Shown piece by piece: positions 35,938-46,202 of a stretch of DNA of 64,000 nt. The notes under the pieces were generated by a model. The model saw nothing but the letters and a program-made list of their open reading frames with translations, ran no database searches and was not told where the DNA came from. The DNA is from Thalassia testudinum. Taxonomy: Eukaryota; Streptophyta; Magnoliopsida; Alismatales; Hydrocharitaceae. The stretch spans positions 18,016,501 to 18,080,500 of the forward strand of contig JAZHRO010000046.1 in NCBI GenBank assembly GCA_037157565.1. The letters are read 5' to 3'. Each line of letters starts with the position of its first letter. Within the stretch, counting starts at the first letter, position 1. Both the position numbers and the translations under genes were made by a program.

Positions 35938-36308
35938 ATGGCAACAAGGGTGTTTGTGGCAAAAAGAAACTGGGGATTCTCAATGACGAAACCTCCTCAC
36001 TTCGATGGTACAAACTATTCATACTAGAAGCAAAGGATGGAAGTCTTCCTCCAATCGATGGATTATTCACTTTATGAAATGGCGGAAACACCATTTGTGA
36101 AGAGGAAGAAACCGGAAAATAGAGCCTTGACGGAGGACAACAAGGAAAACTCTCACACAACTCCAAGACTATGAATGCTTTGTATTGTGCGCTGAGTCTC
36201 GATGAGTTTAATCTATTCTCTCAATGCACAAGTGCAAACGAGATCAGGAAAAGTCTTAAGATAACTAATGAGAGAACGAATAAGGTAAAAACCTTCGAAG
36301 TTGTTTTA
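35938..36308 (+). pseudogene. Copia Gag, N-terminal part
   Basis: It starts at ATG 35938, 60 bases after the primer site. KPPHFDGTNYSY, then a stop where Copia Gags have Trp, then KQRMEVFLQSMDYSLYEM match the DUF4219/UBN2-type Copia Gag N-terminus. Later stops lie near 36173 and beyond. The sequence NERTNKVK (near 36268) overlaps in homology with the left end of the other gag piece at 32620. It is cut by a family-2 LTR at 36309. Confidence 0.75.
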
Positions 36309-37779
36309 TTATATAAACACATTTATTGAGGGTAAAATGCCTATTCATGCATGTTCTTAGGATTAGGTTTGCATTTCATGTTATAAATATTGCATAGCAC
36401 GCATCATTACGCATTTAGAGTAGTTGTATACAATTTAGGTTAATTAAGTCCTTTTTGTGGTGAGGAGAGAAGGTATTTATTTCGAAGCCTCAGATTGACA
36501 ATCTGGTCGTACGGATCTAATCAAGATGACGATCGGAGTCCAACCCCTCTGAAATCGCCTCGATCGGAGTCCCGTAGCACCATATGCAATCTGAGGAAGA
36601 TCAACGGCCAAGGGACTAGGTGACATAATTCGGACTTCAAATGACAAATCCAGCCACGCGGATGGATTAGGCTCGACGATCGCAGCCTAATGGCATGAAA
36701 ATCGACTCAATCCGACCTCTGTAACTACTCCTACAATAAAAAGATGGACGACCCAGATTATGCCACATGGCATAGCCTAGGCTGCCCAGCGCACGCACGC
36801 ACCACTGCATGCACGAAGCAACGTGGGAGGCACGCATGCGCACAGCGTGGGTGCGCACGTGCAGCAAAGGCAGGGAGCGTAGTGCTAGCAGCATATGAGC
36901 TGGCCTACAGCGACGCATGAGCGGGACCAACAGCGATGCTTACAGCCGTCACTAATTCTGCGCGTGCTTGCAAAGCCAGCTATGGGCGTGAGCGGGCTTG
37001 AGCTACCTATAGTGACGCTTCCAACGACGGCTTGGATGTCACTAATGGTCCCATACCTATTTTTGCCTCTTCTCCACTACAAAAGGACCTACAACCCCTC
37101 CCTTCCAAGCCATCTCTACCTACTCTACTCCCACCTACTCCCAAGCTGTAGCTTACCAACCAACGCTCCATTAGAGCTTGTTCTCAAGCTCCCAAGGCAC
37201 CTATTAGTATAATGAACCTCTACCCCACCAAATACTCCAACTTCCCATCACCCTTCATTGGTTGCCTTAGAGCCGTCCTCCCACCTCCATTCCGGTAGGA
37301 GATCATCTCCGTCTTCTCACCTCAATTTTGGAGCCACGCCGAAGCTTTCCTCAACTCGACGTCCTCTTGCATCTCACCTCCGTCGTCCCACTCCTCATCT
37401 CCTTCGTTCGAGCTTCCGCCAGGCACCGTCGTCTCGCCGAACAGCCGACTCAGGAGATTTCCTCTCACCTCCCTCTCTTTTTATGCTTTCGTAGATTATT
37501 GTAATAGACATTAATGCAATACATCACACTTGATTCCATCTCTATTTTGTGATTGCTTTTCTTTTTTTTCAAAAACACAAAAAAATAACAAAATCCTAAA
37601 ATGCCAAAAAGAAACAAATCGAAACGTGATTTTCAACTAAAGTAAACGTCGCCTCCCAGTGTTCGACCTGGGACTCCCTTGGAGTTTCGGTATAAATTTT
37701 ATTTGGTCGAAGTGCTTTGCAACTACTGTGACAGGTTACTCGTAACCCCGATTTCTAACATGTGAAACATGTGCGCCCA
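36309..37779 (+). repeat. 5' LTR of family-2 element M
   Basis: It starts TTATATAAACACATTTA, a decayed form of TGATGTAAACACATTTA in the solo LTR at 39005, and ends GTGCGCCCA; 1471 bp. A CTACAAAAGG near 37077 sits where the other copies have a TATA box. A degenerate 24-bp palindrome lies at 36755-36778. Confidence 0.8.
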
Positions 37780-37782
37780 TTT

Positions 37783-37800
37783 TAGTGCCGTTGCCGGGGA
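37783..37800 (+). other. Primer binding site of element M, tRNA-Asp type
   Basis: TAGTGCCGTTGCCGGGGA, with two differences from TGGCGCCGTTGCCGGGGA. It starts four bases after the LTR. Confidence 0.85.
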
Positions 37801-38999
37801 GGAAATGGAATTTACTTTATTGTTTCCTATGCTTCTTTGCATTTACATAGCACTAACATTGCTTATCTCTAATCTATTATCTTGCAGTTACCTTAGCATG
37901 GAGATCCAAGTGCAGTAGATTGGAGTAAAGTGCGGGTAGAGTGTTTTGTAAGTGTCCCCCATACCACCCCCACCTTAGTTTTCATTCCATAACCAAATAA
38001 CTCAAACCCAAATCAACTTAGGTGCTTTTTATAAACTCTAGGATAGATTTGGTTGTTTGTTTGCCACCTCCACTCACCTCACCATCCACATAAATAAAAA
38101 AATAATAAAAAAATATGTTATTTGATTGTGGGATTTTCTGAAAGCTACACACTTAACACCCATAACTTCTTATCCTAATGTGCACAATCACTTCTACTCA
38201 ACCACTTAATCAGGATCTGACCTGTGGACCCGGTACACTTCAACTAAACACACAAGTGAGTAGAAATATGAATAGGTTAAGCATTCTTGTGTGCCTTAAC
38301 TAAGTGGTGTAATAGGCGAATTGATTGAGCCATTTGGGCCGCACCAGTTAATCTAAAACTGATCCATCAAGTAGCTTGCCACTTAGGGTTGATTCTTAGT
38401 GCTGAACTAGGCACTCCACATTATTTCTTATTTTTAAAGGAGCATATCATCACCCATGCTTTCAAAACTTAGAGTGTTCTACTAAACCTTTATTGAACCA
38501 ACCTAAGAATTATGCCCTAAAAGCTACTAAACAAGGTTAAACCCTAAAAGACACATCATCGAATAGCCTTGTTTGCAAACACTGGTTATGCACTCACACA
38601 CATTTTAATTGATCATTAAATGGCACAACCCATCTAAAGGGCCCATCACATTCCAAGAGCACGATCATCCAAAGCCTAATTAAAACTGAGTAGACGTTGG
38701 CCTTAAGGATTGATTCGCTCTTCGGGGCTCAGACTGAGATTTTTTTTCAAGTAATCTGGTTTTGCTAGTCTATTTAATGTCTAGCTAGGGGAGTAGCATC
38801 AAACGACCGCGACTGGGGGTATAGTAGGAACCGAAGGCATAAACCAAAGGAAGAACCTTCACCCCAATCCCTCCTTCTAACTAGTTGGATTGACCGGATA
38901 AAAGTAGACTAAATCATTTATAATCTAAAGACAGGTCCTGGGAGTCTGTAGCTCTTTAGGCTACCCACATAAGGACAGGTTTGGTTGATTGTATTGCAG
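37801..38999 (+). other. Leader of family-2 element M
   Basis: No convincing frame. It aligns, inverted, with 48770-49274 and 50871-51133, the leader of another copy. Conserved blocks include GACGTTGGCCTTAAGGATTG (38694) and the region around 38960. It is long for a retrotransposon leader. Confidence 0.7.
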
Positions 39000-39004
39000 G
39001 ACAC
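39000..39004 (+). other. Target-site duplication GACAC, left copy
   Basis: GACAC here and at 40771-40775 flanks the solo LTR exactly, so the insertion was followed by LTR-LTR recombination. Confidence 0.9.
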
Positions 39005-39457
39005 TGATGTAAACACATTTACACTACTTAAAATGTCTATTTATGCATGTTCTTAAGCATAGGATTGCATTTCATAATATAAATATTGCATAACATGCAT
39101 CATCTTGCATTTAGAGTAGTTTGAATAAAATGGAGGTTAATTGTCTCCTTTTATGTGCTTGGATAGGGCAAATATTTTATCGGGGCCTCGGATCAAAGAT
39201 CCAACCGTATGGATATGACCAGGGCGACGATTGGAGTTCAACGACTCCAAGATCGCCCTAATCAGGCATCCGTAGCATCAGATAGAGACCGGGGAACCCT
39301 AGAAGATCAAGGGCCAGGATGGTGTAAATCCGCACTTCAGATGGCAAATCCGACCACACGGATGAATTCGGATCGACGATCGCAGCCCAAGGACACAAAA
39401 ATCGAGTCAATCCGACATCCGTGGCACCATCTACAACTTCCAGAAGATGGACGGCCA

Positions 39458-39481
39458 AGATGGCGCCACGTGGCGCCATCT
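39458..39481. promoter_or_regulatory. 24-bp perfect palindrome with G-box core
   Basis: Half-site AGATGGCGCCAC followed by its exact reverse complement, giving CACGTG in the centre. Equivalent sites lie in the LTRs at 36309, 40892 and 46203. CACGTG is a known bZIP/bHLH core; a role here is inference. Confidence 0.6.
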
Positions 39482-39606
39482 CAGCCGCCCAATCGGCCGC
39501 ATGCATCTTGTGAAGACCGCACACCGTCTCCTCTCTGCCGTTGGATCTCGATCCAACGGCTGCGGTCGCTCTCGCTTAAAAGCGTCCGCGCGACCATTTC
39601 GCCCGC

Positions 39607-39663
39607 GTAGCGCAGCGGCGACGCAGCTGCTGGCGAAGCGGAGGTCGCGGGTTCGAGCCGCGG
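39607..39663 (+). other. tRNA-like A-box/B-box segment within the LTR
   Basis: TAGCGCAGCGG (39608-39618) fits the pol III A box and GGTTCGAGCCG (39650-39660) the B box, 31 bases apart. CGCGG-GTTCGAG-CCGCG can form a T-arm-like hairpin. The rest does not fold as a complete tRNA. The copy at 46667-46718 is a decayed version. Confidence 0.5.
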
Positions 39664-40021
39664 TGAGGGGGTGGAAGGCGTGGGCGAGCGGGCGCGGACG
39701 AGCGTCAGATGAAGATCCAACGGCTGCGCGCGCTCAATCAGGACGACGCGCGATTGGACGCCGGGCGTAACGTGCGATCACACGCGGGCGGTGCGCTACG
39801 CAGCGGGCGCGGACGCGATCTAAGCCGTCCGATCTCGCGATCGGACGGCTGAAAATCAAGCGACGTGCGTAGGCGTTACGCGCGCGGGCAGCCGAGCGGG
39901 CGCTCGTGGGCGCGGCGACGACGGCGACGTCGGGGCTTTAGCGACGGTTTTATCCGTCACTAAAGACCCCTTATTTATTATTTTAAAGATGTAATGTCCA
40001 TTTTGCCCCCACTCCTTGCAA

Positions 40022-40030
40022 CTATAAAAG
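40022..40030 (+). promoter_or_regulatory. TATA box of the solo LTR
   Basis: CTATAAAAG, matched at the same place in the fragment at 10456 and as CTATATAAAC at 47313. A start site about 30 bases downstream is expected. Confidence 0.65.
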
Positions 40031-40268
40031 GAGACCCCCTCCATACGAAATTTTCATCCCTTCCTTCTCCTCTCTACCTCTCCAAAGCTCAAGAGAAGCT
40101 TGTCCCACACCCGGGATGCTTCTCGCGAGATAAAGTCCAAATTTTCGTCCCCTTTCGGAAGTGGATCCCGCGACGACGACGGCGTGCTGCTTCGTTCCCG
40201 TTCTTCTGCTTCGTCCTCCTTCGTCCCGCTTCGTTCTCCTTCGTCCAGGCGTCGTCCCGTCCGGCTCG

Positions 40269-40430
40269 TCCTCCAAGCGACCGTCGAGGAGGATTCTCTC
40301 TCCCTATTCTTTTTACTGCTTTCTAGTATAGATTTACTGCTTTCTAGAGTAGTCTATTCATCCTCCGAGCGATCGTCGAGGAGGACATTTCTCCCTCCAT
40401 TCTTTTAATGCTTTCTAGAGTAATTGTTTT
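40269..40430 (+). repeat. Tandem duplication of about 92 bp in the solo LTR
   Basis: TCCTCCAAGCGACCGTCGAGG (40269) and a near copy at 40361 each lead into a TTTCTAGAGTA-type tail. Other family-2 LTRs show a single unit. Confidence 0.7.
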
Positions 40431-40770
40431 ATGTTTTGTAGTTGTAACGAACGAACTCTTTTATGATAAATTCCTTGTCTATTCTACATCTCATTTTGAT
40501 TTCCATGTATAGTATTCTTTCTCTCTCTCTTGCTCCCTCTCTCTCTTTTATTTGTTGTAGATACTTAGATAGTTTAAATTGAATTTCTTCGTGACAAAAT
40601 AAAAAGAAACGCGAAGTTTTTAAATCAAATGTTCGCCTCCCTGTGTTTGACCCGGAATTTTAATTTCGGTATAAATTTTATTTGTTGAACACGAATCCTT
40701 CGCTTTCGAACTACAACGATAGGTTTTCCAAAACCGAACACGTTAGCGTAGCTTCGTAACACGTTCAACA

Positions 40771-40775
40771 GACAC
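40771..40775 (+). other. Target-site duplication GACAC, right copy
   Basis: Exact match to 39000-39004. Confidence 0.9.
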
Positions 40776-40891
40776 CTTTTCTCTTCTCCATTTCCCCTCC
40801 TTTTCTACCATGTACCCTTCCACATCCTACACACATTTCACATCCTATCCTTCTACCACCACTTATCCCCAAGATGATTACTATCCTGACA
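40776..40891 (+). other. Leader of element M resumed, possible gag start
   Basis: After removal of the solo LTR the leader continues here. One frame reads MYPSTSYTHFTSYPSTTTY, a low-complexity Tyr/Ser/Pro/Thr run that could be the start of a Gag, but only about 30 codons remain. Confidence 0.35.
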
Positions 40892-42499
40892 TGACTTGTA
40901 ATTACCCATCCACTAGCCGATAGAACAAATGAATTTATAGAAATCGGTGAATATCGGGTCGTTCGCAGGGAGGTAATCACAATTTCATGTAGACGCTTTT
41001 CAATAAAACTCATTCTAAGCAGATAAATATATATATGTATATATGTATAGATTAGATATCCAAAAGATCAAAATTTTATTGCATGCATAAACAATTTTTC
41101 AAGAGGGAGATTGCTATGCTAAACAATAACTACAGAGAGAGAGTGATAAGACAACACTGCTTATGGGATTGTTGTGTGAAGTGCTGCAGTACTTAAGATC
41201 CAAAGCACTGGGATGAAGGTCGGAGTAGAGTTGTAGAGGGAGAGAAGTCTAGAAGAGAGATGGTGGAAGTTGTATGTGAGATGGAAGAGATCTCTAGAAG
41301 ATATATCAAAAGTGGGGCCTTAGCCCTTCTTTTATAGCTTTGATAAGTGCAATAACCTTAGGCTAATCATATCCATCGATCGAGAGATCAATGACTCTGA
41401 TTTAACCTCAAAACACCCTCAAATGCACCCTCTACATGCGGATTGATCCTTGGCATGACACGGTGACTTATTGCGCGCTGGATAGCGATCGCATGAATCT
41501 GCTTCCTCCTCATGCTTCCCAACGCCAGCTCTACACTTTTCTCTCTCCTAGCATGCATGTTTCCCATTCAAATTACACCAACGTTCCTCACCCGTCAGAT
41601 CGTGCCACCGTCTTTTGAGTTAGAGCATGAGATTACGCGTTACGCGTGTGCTGGATTGTGCGTGCAGCTATGGAAAGGTCTGATTGTGCCAAATGTTCTC
41701 AACCCCGTGCTTCAATTAAGATCTGATGGCCCAATCTCATGCACTTCCACTACCTTTCCCAATTTGCATTGAGTGCAGATCGAAGGCATGCCACTCGTTC
41801 CCCCACAAGTGCCCTCTCTGCTACATTGTTTCACCTGCTATGTCAAGTTTCCAATTCATGTGCAACTGCTCTCAATTGTTGGATGGAAATATAATAGCTA
41901 ATAATCTTCCTTCCTTGATAGTGTTGGGGTGGGCCGTCATATGGCCTCTTTATGGCCATTAGATGAAGATCCAACGGCGTACACTACACAGGGAAGGTGC
42001 CTTAAGTAGTTGGGGGGGTGGTGAGGGGCGGCTACGATGGCACCACATGGTGCCATCGTGGCCATCCATCTTCTCATCTTTGTAGTTGGTGTTGTAGGCC
42101 TTCTATCAGGTTGATTTTTGCGTCGTTGGACTGTGAAAGTTGATCCGTATCCTTCCGTGAAGTTGAATCCTTCATCTGAGGCTTTGATCTTTGTCATGGC
42201 CTCTATTGTTTTATGGACTACTCAGGATGCTACGGTTGTCTGATCAAGATGATTCTGGAAGTGTTGGACTCCTACCTTCATCCTGATTAGATCTGTTTGG
42301 TCTGATCTATCAGCTACAACTTTAAATCATCTGCAATTGCTTTCATCACTCTTTTATTGCATGAAATAACAATATTATCTATGCAACTAACAAACTAACT
42401 ATTATGCGAATTGCAACACTTATGCATGCATTGTTCCTATGTTATGTTAGAATCTAACTTAATTCAGGTAATTTAGGTCACATGATTGCCATGCAATCA
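40892..42499 (-). repeat. Family-2-like LTR on the minus strand
   Basis: Inverted alignment with 39005-40770: the 3'-end block (GTATAAATTTTATTTG-like at 40930-40945), the TATA box (41329) and the palindrome (42035-42058). The right end is fixed by the hairpin TGATTGC/GCAATCA (42483-42499). The left end at TGACTTG is inferred. I found no matching target duplication. (AT)-rich repeats lie at 41026-41047. Confidence 0.65.
41329..41337 (-). promoter_or_regulatory. TATA box of the minus-strand family-2 LTR
   Basis: The minus strand reads CTATAAAAG, identical to the solo LTR's box. Confidence 0.55.
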
Positions 42500-43146
42500 T
42501 GCACTTGCCATGCGGGTCTGGTTGTGGATCCTATTACTCAATTCTCGAGTCTAGTCCTATTCTAAAATTAGGGAGAGAGAAAAAAGATTTGTGGGAGAGG
42601 GGGTGTGTTTTGCTCTTGTGCACTCCCTCTAGTCTTCACTCTTAGAGAAATTCTGAAAGGACTCTTGAGCCTTAATGCTGCTGCTACTTTGTTCTTGAAA
42701 GAGAAGAACCTTGTGCTCTTGGTGCCTCTTGTGGTGTTGTGCTTGTTGAGGCTTAATACTTAAGCCATCTAATACATAAGGCCGATGTCTGAGGCCCTCT
42801 GCTGGTTACTATGGATACTTAACTAACAAGGAAAATTGATTGTGGTTACTATGCATTTATTTGAATATTTGTGAGCTTAACTTTTAGTGGTTAATTTGGT
42901 GATTCAAATCACCATTTTAACCCAATCGTTTTGCACTATTATTCTTATTTCTATTGAAATATCATTTTGAATATCATTGATTTCAATTGCTTATATACCT
43001 CTTGTAATTAGTGAATTAAAATTGTATCATTGCTCCCTATGAAATACCTCAAACTCCACTTTTGATTTTTAGCTTATAAATTTAAGTGTTTTTGTGCAAC
43101 TTTGTCCTATACTATGACGTGCTTCCTTAACATCAACAATTTTATG
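42500..43146 (+). repeat. LTR 3' fragment resembling element E
   Basis: GTGATTCAAATCACCATT (42898) matches GTGATCCAAATCACCATT in the LTR of E (30212), and the following block (GCTCCCTATGAA, then GCTTATAAATTT) matches the E LTR end. The left part is missing. It abuts a truncated Copia LTR. Confidence 0.6.
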
Positions 43147-44478
43147 ATGAACAACTTCCTATCCTCACATTTTTATGTCAGCATACAAGACTTTATTTTT
43201 GATTGGTTTTTCAGATATCCTATGATTCCTTCGGATGTTTGAATATGCTAAGTTAGACGTCTGGTCTACTTTATCAGATGTCTAGGCTCCTGCTTAGAAC
43301 CTAGAATCTTATCCAGAATCTTTGACCTACGTCACCTAGGATTTTAGACATTTATCATCCACTTCGGATGTCTAATAATGTCTTTCAGACACCTCCTTGA
43401 GCGTTTGATATTTCTTTAACTTCAGAAGAACAATGGTCATACTTTTTTCTTGCCTTTCAGACATTTTCCACCTTCTTGAGTTGTCTAGAAATGACCAATG
43501 TTCACTTTCTATCCAACGATCAAATTGACTGCAATTGACTACGTTAGTTTCTCTTTGATTTTGGACAATTGCAGGCGAGCAGACATCCTTGCATTTATTC
43601 AGAGGTCTAATGATTCTTTTTAAGGCTTCTAAACTTTTGATTGGGCATCCAGTAGGATGTCTGACCATTTGTCTGTAGATATACTTGGGTCCAACCTCAT
43701 TCCAGGAATGATCACTTTGACCCTGTGACTTTTTTAGATGTCCAACTTTATTCACAAATGTCTGAAATGACTCCTTAAGATGTCTATCTTGCCTTCTCAG
43801 ATGTTTGATCCAGTCAGACTTTGAGTAATTGATTTGTAGTTGTTCTACCTTAATTTATTTCGTTCCAATTCAAATCTCAATGACTACCTAGGCTTAAATT
43901 TGACCTCCTACACCAATATATACCCACCAAGGGTAGCCTTAAGCATATACACATAAAGAAAAGAAATATTCTAGTGCTAAATACTTTCTATTATTCAACT
44001 CTAAGCATTCATAAGCTGTTGTGCTCCATTGTGCTCTTTTGTTCTTAGAAATCCTTGAGAGCAACATCACTCCCACTTCGATTTTTAAAGAAAAGCATCA
44101 CATAGGTTCGCAAAGGGAGTATCTTAACCTACTTTATATTCTATATCTTTTAAGGCTCTTAGGGTTGTTTACATTATTTCATTTTGTTAGTTTATTTGGG
44201 TGCTTGAGCTATGAGTTTCTTGTTTCCTCTTAGTAGAGGGGCTAAACTCTCCTTAGGGGTCGTCCAAGAGAGGGGAATTGTTTTGAGGAACACCACCCTC
44301 GGATTAGTGGTGTGATTTAGTGTTTCCGATTGAATTAGGGGCAAAATCCTAGATTGCGAGATCTAGGTAGAGGTTTTTCCCACAAGAGTTTCCTCTGTAA
44401 TTTCCTATGTATTTTATTGCGATTGTTTTTACTTAATATTATTTCACAATTCAACCCCCTCTTCTTGTGCCACTAACA
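43147..44478 (+). repeat. Copia LTR, 5'-truncated copy
   Basis: It aligns with 34555-35875 and ends CCACTAACA. The first 270 bases or so are missing. AGACGTC boxes are mostly decayed. It may be the 3' LTR of the Copia element whose gag starts at 35938; its right flank lies in the 3' untranslated region of E'. Confidence 0.75.
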
Positions 44479-45146
44479 CTTGTCTCTTAAGATATCCATC
44501 CTATTGGGGGCATGTAAGTGCAATGTGTGGTTCAAGTACTATGGGCGACCCTATCTCGAAGTGGCAAATGACAAAGACCTAAATTCACTTAAGAATACCA
44601 TGGGTGCCACTATCTCAAAGTGTCGATTGCCTTGGTTTCTTGGGGTCTCCAAAGGTGGTGCTATCTCAAATCATCGAAAGCTAGGCACCCTTTGAGGTCG
44701 GTGATGGGGACATTGAATCTGGCACAGACTGTGTTGATAGTTGATCCAAGGTTAGACTTAGAGGAATCAAACAAAAAAAATTACAAAAGAAAAATCAAAA
44801 AGGAAAAGGCAACAAACATTCGCTTTCTGTCTTGTTGACAATCATTCCAACACAATTGAAGTCATCTATAGACTGAATCAAGACCACTTGCACTTATACA
44901 CAGATGCTTAAACCTCTGCGGCCAACAAATTTTATGGTAGGCATGGGAGTCTGAGAAGCCTCTGTCGGTGACCCAAAACCCATGTTGACAAGGTTTACAA
45001 CTTGATGAGTACTTAGGTACCTTAAGATCTAGAGGTGGTATCTCAAGCTAGCCTTTAGAGGTGAGGCATTATAAGGCATCTTGACGGTCAAATCTAGCTT
45101 GGAACTTAGGAGTTCTGATATTGTTACTAGGGACTAGCAAATTCTA
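44479..45146 (+). other. 3' untranslated region of element E'
   Basis: It aligns inverted with 57900-58560 of C, including GGGGGCATGTAAG (44506) and the three tandem units (about 44543-44700). No gene is seen. Confidence 0.7.
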
Positions 45147-45160
45147 GGCATGGGGGCATT
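45147..45160 (+). other. Polypurine tract of element E'
   Basis: GGCATGGGGGCATT precedes the LTR start TGATGAGG. It has one change from the tract of E. Confidence 0.6.
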
Positions 45161-46202
45161 TGATGAGGCCATATTTGTGGACTAATGGAATACGTAAATG
45201 CGTAGACATTAAATTAATGTTTACATGTGCATAGCATACATTAATATGTAAATATATTAGTTTATAAATTTACTTGCATACATATTTCAAACATATGTAA
45301 ATATGATTTAGAATTTAATTATGGTAGCATGCATTAGAATTTAAGTAGGCTAGTTATAATTTAGCTTGCAGGCATGCATTACATACATAATTTAGATAGG
45401 AATATCTTGTAGGTGTTGTGCAAAAATAACCAACACATATTTTCTTCACAATGGTTGAACAAAATGGTCGAGATCTGCATTTGAAGGCTTGCATTGAAGG
45501 AGTAGAGAAAGCTGATCTCAATGCTCTTCCTTCCTCGCTTCATCACCTTCCCTGCAGCTATAATAGGAAGCCTCCAGCGACTCAAATCCATAGGCCACAA
45601 CCCCCGACTCACCACTACACATGCGACGAGGACTCCATCCCACCACTGCGAGCCTTCTACTATCTGCACAAGTTCGCCACTGCAGGAAGGCGAGCTGATA
45701 GATTGTCACACCACCATCATCCTATGCAGCCTTACTATGATCGTGGACACACTGTCTACATGAACCACCAACACCACCATCGCTATCCTCTTTTTCTTCT
45801 TTCCTTCATCTTCTTCATTCTTCTTTTTCTTCTTCTATTTCACCTCCACCGAAAGGAACCCACCACTGCCACTTCCAAAAGCCACCAACTCTTCATCAAG
45901 GATTCATAACACCGACCCCACGTTGACCACCATCAACCTCTAATCCCTCATGCCAATAGCAGTACCACCCACAACACCACCGTCACCTCCACTATTCATC
46001 TTTTTCTTGAAGAACACAAACTTCGTCCCTTCATCACGAACAACAACAGCCACCTTGTGCTACCTTCGTCATCGCCAACACCATCGCAGCACCTTCGCCA
46101 TCTGCCAGCACCATCCACACATCTCTCGTCAAGAAGCAGCCCACCTTCACGCACACATGAAAGCAAGCATGCTTGCAGTAGCATGCCACCACCCACCACC
46201 GT
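45161..46202 (+). repeat. LTR of element E', left part
   Basis: It starts TGATGAGGCC. It is AT-rich to about 45440, then C-rich. An open frame of 152 codons (45451-45909) rich in His, Pro and Ser overlaps other open frames and has no domain; I treat it as chance. Interrupted at 46203. Confidence 0.65.

Larger units (their letters stand above)
32566..36308 (+). mobile_element. SIRE/Maximus-like Copia remnants around one LTR
   Basis: From left to right: the middle and end of a gag, a short non-coding tail, a polypurine tract, an LTR, an initiator-Met primer site and the beginning of another gag. So the LTR is flanked by the 3' end of one internal region and the 5' end of another. Pol is absent. 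The family call rests on the PBS, a Gag with zinc knuckle followed by a coiled coil, and the LTR form. The second gag is cut by a family-2 LTR. Confidence 0.75.
39005..40770 (+). repeat. Solo family-2 LTR
   Basis: It starts TGATGTAAAC and ends CGTTCAACA; 1766 bp with perfect 5-bp duplications. It is the best preserved family-2 LTR here: many CG pairs that appear as TG or CA in the copies at 36309 and 46203 are intact. It holds a 24-bp palindrome (39458), a tRNA-like segment (39607), an inverted repeat (39937), a TATA box (40022) and a 92-bp tandem duplication (40269). Confidence 0.95.
36309..40891 (+). mobile_element. Family-2 LTR retrotransposon M, 5' end only
   Basis: LTR (36309-37779), a primer site like tRNA-Asp (37783-37800) and a leader of about 1.3 kb, interrupted at 39000-40775 by a solo LTR. 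It inserted in the Copia gag. No coding domain is reached before the sequence is cut at about 40892 by another LTR. The primer site suggests the Athila/Tat side of Ty3/Gypsy, but without pol the lineage is not proven. Confidence 0.75.

Noticed and set aside
37258..37494. Ser/Arg-rich frame of 78 codons in a family-2 LTR, with a counterpart at 47506-47742
   Set aside because: The two align, but so does the whole LTR around them; the frame is not open in the solo LTR at the same place, so it is not a conserved gene.
39607..39663. A functional tRNA gene
   Set aside because: Only the A and B boxes and a shifted T-arm are visible; no acceptor stem or anticodon arm fits. Kept as tRNA-like only.
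41026..41047. AT repeat as an origin or matrix-attachment signal
   Set aside because: Short, simple repeat without other supporting features.
42500..42504. Target duplication for the minus-strand family-2 LTR
   Set aside because: The right flank TGCAC does not match the left flank TGACA; a CATGA match nearby would need an LTR not starting with TG.
45451..45909. 152-codon frame as a host or element gene
   Set aside because: It lies inside the LTR of E', is His/Pro/Ser-rich low complexity, overlaps other open frames and has no domain or counterpart in related LTRs.
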